This document shows positions 1-5,326 of a stretch of 5,326 nucleotides of DNA, piece after piece. Each line of letters begins with the position of its first letter. The stretch's first letter is position 1. The stretch is from an uncultured Methanobrevibacter sp. (GTDB lineage: Archaea > Methanobacteriota > Methanobacteria > Methanobacteriales > Methanobacteriaceae), in assembly GCA_902795935.1 (NCBI GenBank), contig CADBMS010000054.1, positions 1 through 5,326 on the forward strand. Direction: 5' to 3'. Made by a program: the position numbers and the translations under genes. The notes under the pieces are model-generated. The model did not search any database and was not told the DNA's origin. It saw nothing but the letters and a program-made list of their open reading frames with translations.

Positions 1-1125
1 ATTGTTATTTTCAGCGTACCTATTGCAGTCACAAATGATGTTATTAAGGAAATTGCTCCTCATTTAAGTAAAGGATCTCTTTTAATGGATGTTACTTCTG
101 TTAAGGAAGTTCCTTCTAAAATTATGTTAGAGCATATTGCAGATGGTGCTTATTTTTTACCAACTCATCCTATGTTTGGCCCTCGTATTGTGTCTCTTGA
201 GGGGCAAGTTGTGGTTTTAACTCCTTATGAAAAACATGAATGGTTTAATCGTGTTTTAAATTTTTTAGAAAGTCATAAAAGTCGTGTTCTTATTACTGAA
301 GCTAATATTCACGATGAAATGATGAGTGTTGTTCAAGTTTTGACACATTTTGCTTATATTAGTTTAGCTTATTCTATTAAAAAATTGAATACTAATATTC
401 ATAAATCTAGAGAATTCGCTAGTCCCATTTATAATTTAATGTTAGATATTGTTGCTAGAATTGTTTCTCAGAACCCTTTTTTGATTTATTCAATTCAAAA
501 CCAGACTGATTATGCTTTTACATCACGTAATGTTTTTTTAGAATGTGTTAATGAGTTAAATGACATTATTAGTAATGGAGATTTAGAATTATTTAATAAA
601 ATTATTAGAGATTCTACAAAAAATTTTAAAGATATTGGCGCTGCTTTAGGCAGGTCTGACAAAGTTATTTCAACTATTACACAAGAATTTAATGTTTTAA
701 ATAATAATATTGGATTAGAAATTGGTTTAAAAGACATTTATTCTGATTTTATTCATATTGGCATCTTAAATAAAGTTACTCCAGATTATCTCCTATTAGA
801 TACAGGTAAAGAAGATATTATTTTAAATCTTTCTAATGTTGAAATTTTAAGTTATGATGATGTTTGGAAGTGGAAAGTGGATAATTTGCAACATTATATT
901 TTTAATGTTTCATGTGTTTTTCCTAGTAGTTGTGATCCTGAATTAATTGTTAATACTGTTCAAAAAATGGATGGTATTATTAATGCTTCTTTAAGTGAGG
1001 TTTATTCTAATCCTCAAATTGGTGATGATAAACTTAGTGTTACTATTTGTTTTGAAGTTTTAGATGAAAAACTTAGAGAAGATATTGAAAGTTTTTTTAA
1101 AGGTTTTGGTGCTAAAATTAGATAA
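1..1125 (+). CDS. tyrA: Prephenate dehydrogenase (TyrA), archaeal type, 5'-truncated by window edge
   Basis: TyrA catalyses the NAD(P)-dependent oxidative decarboxylation of prephenate to 4-hydroxyphenylpyruvate, the committed step to tyrosine, in the cytoplasm. The frame is open from base 1, so 374 residues are visible; the ATG at 85 is an internal methionine, because conserved protein (SVP strand, residues 5-7) continues upstream of it. Roughly 60 residues, including the GxGxxG nucleotide-binding loop, should lie outside the window. Visible family motifs are DVTSVK (residues 30-35, with substrate-site Ser33), THPMFGP (55-61, with the probable catalytic His56), and HDEMMSVVQ.LTHF from His104. 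Arg137 is a likely prephenate-binding arginine, by inference. A helical dimerisation region follows to about 250. Residues about 298-374 form an extra C-terminal unit with a predicted beta-alpha-beta-beta-alpha-beta pattern, ACT-like or ferredoxin-like, possibly regulatory. Isoleucine is coded almost only by ATT, unlike the next gene. The family call is firm; the role of the C-terminal domain is not. Confidence 0.9.
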   Translation: MVIFSVPIAVTNDVIKEIAPHLSKGSLLMDVTSVKEVPSKIMLEHIADGAYFLPTHPMFGPRIVSLEGQVVVLTPYEKHEWFNRVLNFLESHKSRVLITEANIHDEMMSVVQVLTHFAYISLAYSIKKLNTNIHKSREFASPIYNLMLDIVARIVSQNPFLIYSIQNQTDYAFTSRNVFLECVNELNDIISNGDLELFNKIIRDSTKNFKDIGAALGRSDKVISTITQEFNVLNNNIGLEIGLKDIYSDFIHIGILNKVTPDYLLLDTGKEDIILNLSNVEILSYDDVWKWKVDNLQHYIFNVSCVFPSSCDPELIVNTVQKMDGIINASLSEVYSNPQIGDDKLSVTICFEVLDEKLREDIESFFKGFGAKIR

Positions 1126-1143
1126 ATATCTTATTTATTTTTT
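1126..1143 (+). terminator. Possible T-rich transcription terminator after tyrA
   Basis: Directly after the tyrA stop there is a T-rich tract (TTATTTATTTTTT, 1131-1143), flanked by a weak 5-bp inverted repeat ATATC (1126-1130) and GATAT (1145-1149). Archaeal RNA polymerase can terminate on oligo-T alone, so the T-tract is the relevant signal and the hairpin is probably too weak to matter. In DNA this AT-rich the call is tentative. Confidence 0.35.
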
Positions 1144-1331
1144 AGATATGTGCCACTAGAAATAATCAAATTATTTCATAATTTTCGCATAATAAATTAA
1201 TTTTATATTAAAAATATTATGTTAAATGAACGTATTTAATATTGTACTAATTTAAATTTTCTTGTTTTAGAAAAATTAACTTTATTGAGTTTAATTTAAA
1301 TAAAAAAAAGTATTTTATAATGAATTAATTA

Positions 1332-1348
1332 AGCAAAAAATATATATA
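1332..1348 (+). promoter_or_regulatory. Probable archaeal promoter (BRE + TATA box) for cdc48
   Basis: A purine-rich AGCAAAAAA (1332-1340) runs into TATATATA (1341-1348), the order expected for an archaeal TFB-recognition element followed by a TATA box. Typical spacing would place the transcription start near 1370, giving a 5' leader of about 70 nt before the ATG at 1443. This is the most TATA-like element in the gap. It is an inference from motif and position, since AT-rich intergenic DNA produces such matches by chance. Confidence 0.5.
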
Positions 1349-1369
1349 GTAGAAACTACAAGTTTATTA

Positions 1370-1410
1370 TAGTTACCAAAATTAACTAAAAGATTTAATT
1401 ACGATAACTA
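1370..1410. repeat. TAGTTA / TAACTA repeat cluster near the cdc48 transcription start
   Basis: TAGTTA (1370-1375) and TAACTA (1383-1388) form an inverted pair with a 7-nt spacer. A further TAACTA lies at 1405-1410, 22 nt after the first, about two helical turns. The cluster sits where transcription from the proposed TATA box would start. It could be an operator or simply AT-rich coincidence. The 10-mer ATAACTAATA (1404-1413) also occurs upstream of the ahcY-type gene at 3749-3758. Confidence 0.25.
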
Positions 1411-1428
1411 ATAAAAACCAATTCATAT

Positions 1429-1436
1429 AGGGGTGA
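1429..1436 (+). promoter_or_regulatory. Ribosome binding site of cdc48
   Basis: AGGGGTGA lies 6 nt before the ATG at 1443. Its GGTGA core pairs with the CACCTCC-type tail of archaeal 16S rRNA. It supports the chosen start and stands out as the only G-rich run in the surrounding AT-rich leader. Confidence 0.8.
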
Positions 1437-1442
1437 AAAGAT

Positions 1443-3641
1443 ATGAATAATTATATTAAACTAAAAATAGCAGAATCAATAACACAAAAAGATGTAGGTC
1501 AAAATATAGCCAGAATAGACCCTCAATGTATGCAAAAATTAAACTTGCAAAAAGGAGACATAATCGAAATAACAGGAACCAAAACATCTGCAGCAATAGT
1601 TGCACCATCACAATCAGACTTTGGACTAGGCATAATGAGAATTGATGGTTACATACGTAAAAATGTAGGTGGAAGCATTGGCCAAGAAGTAACAATCAAA
1701 AAAGCAGAAGTAAAAGAAGCTAAAAAAGTAACACTAGCACCAGTAGAACAAAACATAAAAATTCAAGGAAATCTTAATCAAGCATTCCAAAACAGAATTC
1801 TAACAACAGGAGATTTGATTGTTACAGGAGTAAGACAACACATACCAAGAGGTAGAGGAACTAACCTATTCGATGAATTATTCAGAGATATGTACGAAGT
1901 TGCACCATTAGGTGAAATTAAATTAGCAGTAGTATCCAGTAATCCAAAAGGAACAGTTAAAATAACTCCAAACACCCAAATAGAAATGCAAACTGAAGCT
2001 GTAGACCCAACAAAAATAGAAGGAATAAAAAATTTAGTAAATGTAAATTATGAAGACATTGGTGGCTTAAGAGAAGAAGTTAAAAAAGTAAGAGAAATGA
2101 TTGAAATTCCTCTTAAAAGACCAGAATTATTCGAAAGATTAGGTATAAGTCCTCCAAAAGGAATACTTATGCACGGACCTCCAGGAACAGGAAAAACATT
2201 ACTTGCAAAAGCAGTAGCAAACGAAAGTGATGCACACTTTATAGCTATTAATGGCCCAGAAATAATGAGCAAATATATTGGAGGTTCAGAAGAAAAAATA
2301 AGAGAATTCTTTGAAGAAGCAGAATCAAATGCTCCCGCTATAATATTCATAGATGAACTAGATGCCATTGCTGCTAAACGTGAAGAAGTTAACGGCGAAA
2401 CTGAAAGAAGAATTGTGGCCCAACTTTTAACACTAATGGATGGACTAAAATCTCGTGGCCAAGTAGTAGTTATCGGAGCAACAAACAGACCAGATGCACT
2501 AGATGCGGCACTTAGACGCCCTGGAAGATTTGACAGAGAAATAGAAATAGGAGTTCCCGACAAAGAAGGACGAAAAGAAGTTCTTGAAATACACACAAGA
2601 GGTATGCCATTAGCAGAAGATGTTGACTTAGAAGATTTATCTGAAAGCACTCATGGATTTGTAGGTGCTGATCTTGAAGCATTATGTAAAGAAGCCGCAA
2701 TGCGAGTATTAAGAAGAGTATTACCAGAAATAAAAGTTGATGAAGAAATACCAAAAGAAACACTCAAAAAAATGGTGGTTCAAAAAGCAGATTTCAAAAA
2801 AGCACTACAAGAAATTCAACCATCAGCATTAAGAGAAGTTCTCGTACAAGTACCTACCACCAAATGGGATGATATTGGAGGATTAGATGACGCCAAACAA
2901 GAATTAATAGAAGCTGTTGAATGGCCACTAAATCATCCAGAAAGCTTCGAAAAATTTGGAATCAAACCTCCAAAAGGAGTATTATTATATGGAATACCTG
3001 GAACGGGAAAAACATTACTTGCAAAAGCAGTAGCAAACGAAAGTAATGCAAATTTCATAGCAGTTAAAGGACCAGAACTATTATCCAAATGGGTAGGTGA
3101 ATCTGAAAAAGGAGTACGTGAAATTTTCAGAAAAGCTAAACAAACAGCACCAACAGTAATATTCTTTGATGAAATCGATTCTATTGCCACAACAAGATCA
3201 GATGCAAATACAGACTCAGGAGTAACACAAAGAGTAGTTAATCAATTACTAACAGAAATTGATGGAATGGAAGAACTACAAGATGTATCAATAATAGCAG
3301 CAACCAATAGGAAAGATATGTTAGATCCTGCATTACTAAGACCTGGAAGATTTGATAGGCTTGTAAAAGTCGATACTCCAAACTTAGATGGACGTATAGC
3401 GATTTTTAAAGTACACAGTGAAAATATGCCACTTGCAGACGATGTGAATATTGAAAAACTCGCTAAAAAAACAGAAGGTTATGTTGGAGCCGATATTGAA
3501 GCTGTTTGTCGTGAAGCTGCATTATTAACATTAAGAAAAGATTTAAATGCTGAAACAGTCGATATGAAAGCTTTTGAAGAAGCTATGAACAAAGTTAACT
3601 CAAAAAATACTCCTAACGAACCATTAATACAATACTCATAA
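1443..3641 (+). CDS. cdc48: Cdc48/VAT (p97-like) double AAA+ ATPase
   Basis: This cytoplasmic hexameric unfoldase uses ATP to thread proteins through its pore; in archaea the family works in protein quality control and can feed the 20S proteasome. The 732 residues are full length for the family. An N-domain comes first (double-psi barrel about 3-92, then the CDC48 second subdomain about 104-170). D1 has a DIGG entry at 205-208, Walker A GPPGTGKT 245-252, Walker B DE at 304-305, sensor Asn348 and arginine fingers Arg359/Arg362. D2 has WDDIGG at 475-480, Walker A GIPGTGKT 517-524, Walker B DE at 576-577, sensor Asn622 and Arg633/Arg636. Pore loops are KYIG (277-280) and KWVG (549-552). All catalytic residues are present, so both rings should be active. 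Oddities are Ile518 where D2 usually has Pro, and a C-terminal tail ending IQYS, a weakened form of the proteasome-docking HbYX motif. The start is fixed by a strong RBS. Confidence 0.97.
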   Translation: MNNYIKLKIAESITQKDVGQNIARIDPQCMQKLNLQKGDIIEITGTKTSAAIVAPSQSDFGLGIMRIDGYIRKNVGGSIGQEVTIKKAEVKEAKKVTLAPVEQNIKIQGNLNQAFQNRILTTGDLIVTGVRQHIPRGRGTNLFDELFRDMYEVAPLGEIKLAVVSSNPKGTVKITPNTQIEMQTEAVDPTKIEGIKNLVNVNYEDIGGLREEVKKVREMIEIPLKRPELFERLGISPPKGILMHGPPGTGKTLLAKAVANESDAHFIAINGPEIMSKYIGGSEEKIREFFEEAESNAPAIIFIDELDAIAAKREEVNGETERRIVAQLLTLMDGLKSRGQVVVIGATNRPDALDAALRRPGRFDREIEIGVPDKEGRKEVLEIHTRGMPLAEDVDLEDLSESTHGFVGADLEALCKEAAMRVLRRVLPEIKVDEEIPKETLKKMVVQKADFKKALQEIQPSALREVLVQVPTTKWDDIGGLDDAKQELIEAVEWPLNHPESFEKFGIKPPKGVLLYGIPGTGKTLLAKAVANESNANFIAVKGPELLSKWVGESEKGVREIFRKAKQTAPTVIFFDEIDSIATTRSDANTDSGVTQRVVNQLLTEIDGMEELQDVSIIAATNRKDMLDPALLRPGRFDRLVKVDTPNLDGRIAIFKVHSENMPLADDVNIEKLAKKTEGYVGADIEAVCREAALLTLRKDLNAETVDMKAFEEAMNKVNSKNTPNEPLIQYS

Positions 3642-3665
3642 ACAAAAAAACATATAATAAATTAA

Positions 3666-3699
3666 TGGATGAACTAAACTCATCCACTTTTTTCTTTTT
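3666..3699 (+). terminator. Hairpin plus T-tract terminator after cdc48
   Basis: A perfect 7-bp stem, TGGATGA (3666-3672) with TCATCCA (3680-3686), encloses a 7-nt loop and is followed at once by C, six T, C, five T (3687-3699). It starts 25 nt after the cdc48 stop. The stem is GC-richer than its surroundings and the T-tract is the standard archaeal release signal. It implies that cdc48 transcription ends here and that the next gene has its own promoter. Confidence 0.75.
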
Positions 3700-3705
3700 A
3701 ATTTC

Positions 3706-3719
3706 AATAAATTATAATT
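3706..3719 (+). promoter_or_regulatory. Candidate TATA box for the ahcY-type gene
   Basis: AATAAATTATAATT lies just past the cdc48 terminator and about 80 nt before the ATG at 3799, which would give a leader of about 55-60 nt. A separate promoter is expected because of the terminator, but several other AT runs in this gap (for example around 3755 or 3770) could serve instead, so the exact element is uncertain. Confidence 0.3.
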
Positions 3720-3784
3720 ACTATTAAAATAAAATACTTTTTTTATTAATAACTAATATTTTAACTTTAAAAAAATATTTTAAT

Positions 3785-3790
3785 AGGAGA
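3785..3790 (+). promoter_or_regulatory. Ribosome binding site of the ahcY-type gene
   Basis: AGGAGA ends 8 nt before the ATG at 3799, good Shine-Dalgarno spacing. It supports that ATG as the start, and the protein that follows aligns from its first residues with archaeal family members. Confidence 0.75.
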
Positions 3791-3798
3791 ATTATTTA

Positions 3799-5052
3799 AT
3801 GACTTACAATGTTAAAGATATGTCATTAGCTCCAAAAGGAGTTAAAAAAATTGAATGGGTTCAAAAGCATATGCCTGTTCTTGAACAGATTAAAAAAGAA
3901 TTTGAAGAAACTAAACCTTTTGAAGGCATAACTATTGCATCATGTTTACATTTAGAACCAAAAACTATTAATTTAGGATTAACACTTCAGGCAGGAGGCG
4001 CAGAAGTTGCAATGACTGGTTGTAATCCATTATCAACACATGATGATGCAACTGCTGGAGGAGCATCCTTAGGGTTACATATGCATGGATGGAGAGAAGA
4101 GACTACTGAAGAATACTATCAAACAATCCATGAAGTATTAGACTACAAACCAGACATAATCATTGATGACGGAGCAGATATGATTTTCCTCATACATAAA
4201 GAAAGAAAAGAATTGCTTGGAAAAATTAAAGGAGCATGCGAAGAAACTACAACAGGAATACATAGATTAAAATCTATGGCTGAAGATAAAGCGTTATTAT
4301 TCCCAGTTATGGCTGTGAATGATGCTTACACCAAATACTTATTTGATAATAGATATGGAACTGGACAATCCAGTTTTGATGCAATCATGGGATCTACCAA
4401 TATGTTAATTGCAGGAAAAAATGTTTTAATCTGCGGATATGGTTGGTGCGGTCGAGGATTAGCCATGCGCGCTAGCGGATTAGGTGCAAATGTTATTATA
4501 ACAGAAGTAGATGCTATTCGTGCACTTGAAGCTAGAATGGATGGTTTCAGAGTAATGACCACTCGTGAAGCTGTTAAAATAGCAGACATAATAATTACTG
4601 CAACAGGCAATATTAACATTATTTCTGGCGATGATTTCAAATATGTTAAAAATGGTTGCTTAATGGCTAATTCAGGGCATTTTAATGTTGAAATAAATCA
4701 AAATGACCTTAATGAACAAGCAACATCGGTTAAAAAAGTAAGACCCGATATTGATGAATTTACTATGAATGATAATCGCAAATTATACTTAATAGCTGAA
4801 GGACGTTTAGTTAATTTAGCAGCAGATAGAGGTCAAGGCCATCCTGCAGAGATTATGGATTTAAGTTTTGCAATGCAGGCTCTTTCTGCAAAATACTTAT
4901 TAAACAATGATTTAGAAGCAGGCGTTTATAAATCTCCTGATGAATTAGATTATTCTGTAGCAGAATTAAAACTAAAAGCTATGGGAATTGAAATTGATTC
5001 ATTAAATGACAGGCAAAAAGAATACATGGCGAATTGGGATGAAGGAACATAA
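3799..5052 (+). CDS. ahcY: S-adenosylhomocysteine / S-inosylhomocysteine hydrolase (AhcY family)
   Basis: The enzyme removes the product inhibitor left by SAM-dependent methyltransferases, releasing homocysteine and a nucleoside, with a tightly bound NAD. The 417 residues are normal for the short archaeal form. Catalytic residues aligned to the human enzyme are His51, Asp124, Glu149, Lys179, Asp183, Asn184, His294 and His348. The NAD fold carries GYGWCG (213-218) and Glu236, expected at the NAD ribose. The substrate domain is about 1-180 plus about 345-380. The protein lacks the eukaryotic C-terminal tail with its Lys and Tyr and ends in WDEGT, as other archaeal members do. Human adenine-contacting Thr57 and Glu59 correspond to Glu53 and Lys55. 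A characterised Methanocaldococcus homologue acts on S-inosylhomocysteine, made by deaminating SAH, so that substrate is likely here; this is inference. Oddities are His81 in a usual STQDD motif and an apparent two-residue insertion before GHP (346-349). The gene stands alone, with its own RBS. Confidence 0.95.
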   Translation: MTYNVKDMSLAPKGVKKIEWVQKHMPVLEQIKKEFEETKPFEGITIASCLHLEPKTINLGLTLQAGGAEVAMTGCNPLSTHDDATAGGASLGLHMHGWREETTEEYYQTIHEVLDYKPDIIIDDGADMIFLIHKERKELLGKIKGACEETTTGIHRLKSMAEDKALLFPVMAVNDAYTKYLFDNRYGTGQSSFDAIMGSTNMLIAGKNVLICGYGWCGRGLAMRASGLGANVIITEVDAIRALEARMDGFRVMTTREAVKIADIIITATGNINIISGDDFKYVKNGCLMANSGHFNVEINQNDLNEQATSVKKVRPDIDEFTMNDNRKLYLIAEGRLVNLAADRGQGHPAEIMDLSFAMQALSAKYLLNNDLEAGVYKSPDELDYSVAELKLKAMGIEIDSLNDRQKEYMANWDEGT

Positions 5053-5065
5053 CTATAAAAATCAA

Positions 5066-5084
5066 GTTTTATTCTAATATTTTA
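5066..5084 (+). terminator. Possible T-rich terminator after the ahcY-type gene
   Basis: GTTTTATTCTAATATTTTA lies 14 nt after the stop codon. It is T-rich but interrupted, and no GC-rich hairpin precedes it. It is the nearest plausible archaeal oligo-T release site downstream of the gene. Confidence 0.3.
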
Positions 5085-5105
5085 AGAAACATGAATTTAA
5101 TTCTA

Positions 5106-5273
5106 TATAGTTCTGGACAAAAAATAATTATTTTATGAGTAAAACTGTATGTTAACAAATAAATTCAAATTTCTAACCTTTATGAAATTAAAGCCAAATT
5201 AAAAAGTTATATAGAATTATTATGTTAATAAATTCACAGTACTTAATTAAAAAATTTTTTGTCCAAGACTATA
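5106..5273. repeat. MITE-like element: 168 bp bounded by imperfect 20-bp inverted repeats
   Basis: The left end (5106-5125) reads TATAGTTCTGGAC then six A and T. The right end (5254-5273) reads A, six T, then GTCCAAGACTATA. The right end matches the reverse complement of the left at 18 of 20 positions; the only difference is an adjacent AG/GA swap. If the terminal repeats are taken as the 16-nt GTTCTGGAC... and GTCTTGGAC..., each end is flanked by TATA, which could be a 4-bp target duplication. The 128-bp interior is AT-rich with no open reading frame. This is the architecture of a non-autonomous insertion-sequence derivative, but I recognise no named family. It could instead be a long weak hairpin in a 3' region. 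Confidence 0.5.
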
Positions 5274-5305
5274 AATAAAATATAAAGAGAATAAAAAAAG
5301 TTTTT

Positions 5306-5319
5306 ACAAAAAATAATTA
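5306..5319 (+). repeat. Direct partial copy of the left end of the MITE-like element
   Basis: ACAAAAAATAATTA at 5306-5319 is identical to 5117-5130, which spans the inner part of the left terminal repeat and the first bases of the interior. Upstream bases are also similar (AGTTTTT here, AGTTCTGG there). The match is AT-rich and short, and the window ends soon after, so whether it begins a second element copy cannot be decided here. Confidence 0.3.
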
Positions 5320-5326
5320 ATAAAAA

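Larger units (their letters stand above)
1150..1442. other. AT-rich intergenic region upstream of cdc48
   Basis: The full gap between tyrA and cdc48 is 317 bases and I find no gene in it. Stop codons interrupt all frames and there is no GC-rich island that would suggest a structured RNA in an AT-rich archaeon. The part near cdc48 holds a TATA-like promoter, TAGTTA/TAACTA repeats and the RBS, listed separately. A second AT run, TTTTATATTA near 1201-1210, could be a distal promoter but has nothing else to support it. Confidence 0.6.

Noticed and set aside
85..87. ATG as the start of tyrA
   Set aside because: Frame and conserved TyrA sequence continue upstream to base 1, and the preceding bases are coding (SVP motif), so this ATG is internal and the gene is cut by the window edge.
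1349..1359. Small hairpin GTAG-AAA-CTAC just after the cdc48 TATA box
   Set aside because: Only 4 bp, and it lies upstream of the expected transcription start, so it would not be in the RNA.
1126..1442. Riboswitch or small RNA in the leader of cdc48
   Set aside because: No GC-rich stems, no recognisable conserved aptamer core, and no strong terminator/antiterminator pair.
2048..2650. 200-residue open frame on the minus strand inside cdc48
   Set aside because: It lies wholly antisense to the strongly conserved D1 region of cdc48; its serine/leucine-rich translation shows no recognisable motif and it has no visible RBS. It is a shadow of the real gene.
5121..5134. 14-nt perfect palindrome AAAATAATTATTTT
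   Set aside because: Pure A/T, so of low information; not enough to call a binding site.
5098..5219. Perfect 12-nt inverted pair TAATTCTATATA (5098-5109) and TATATAGAATTA (5208-5219)
   Set aside because: It has almost no G or C and overlaps the stronger arms at 5106-5125; matches of this kind are expected by chance in such AT-rich sequence. Possibly part of the element's internal structure, but not supportable alone.
5148..5236. Broken direct repeat TATGTTAA...TAAATTCA at 5148-5167 and 5221-5236
   Set aside because: Short, AT-rich and interrupted by 4 nt in one copy; no function can be argued.

Overview
The window is very AT-rich archaeal DNA carrying three genes, all on the + strand. It probably comes from a methanogen of the order Methanobacteriales, such as Methanobrevibacter or Methanosphaera. 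The evidence is the extreme AT bias, the archaeal Cdc48/VAT ATPase, the archaeal-type S-adenosylhomocysteine (or S-inosylhomocysteine) hydrolase, the archaeal-type TyrA with an extra C-terminal domain, a TATA-box-like element upstream of the ATPase, and Shine-Dalgarno sites complementary to the archaeal 16S rRNA tail. The genus is an inference; no RNA gene is present to fix it.

Layout: (1) 1-1125 is the 3' part of tyrA (prephenate dehydrogenase), which enters from the left edge without its start or its dinucleotide-binding glycine motif. (2) 1126-1442 is a noncoding AT-rich gap with a probable TATA box, short inverted and direct repeats, and a good ribosome binding site. (3) 1443-3641 is a complete 732-residue Cdc48/VAT double AAA+ unfoldase, followed by a clear hairpin plus T-tract terminator at 3666-3699. 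(4) 3799-5052 is a complete 417-residue ahcY-type gene with its own RBS. (5) 5053-5326 is noncoding and holds a 168-bp segment bounded by imperfect 20-bp inverted repeats that resembles a miniature inverted-repeat transposable element (MITE) remnant. A second partial match to its left end lies at the right edge of the window.

The three genes are housekeeping genes with unrelated jobs: tyrosine biosynthesis, protein unfolding and quality control, and recycling of the product of SAM-dependent methylation. Gaps of 317 and 157 bp, a terminator, and separate RBS and promoter candidates suggest independent transcription units rather than an operon.

I saw no defence system, CRISPR array, prophage or other clearly new multi-gene system. 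The observations most worth checking are: the inverted-repeat element after ahcY; a 51-nt nearly identical tract shared by the D1 and D2 ATPase domains of cdc48, which suggests gene conversion; the adenine-contact substitutions in the AhcY homologue, which fit inosine rather than adenosine; the degenerate proteasome-docking tail of Cdc48; and the sharp change in wobble-base usage between tyrA and cdc48.
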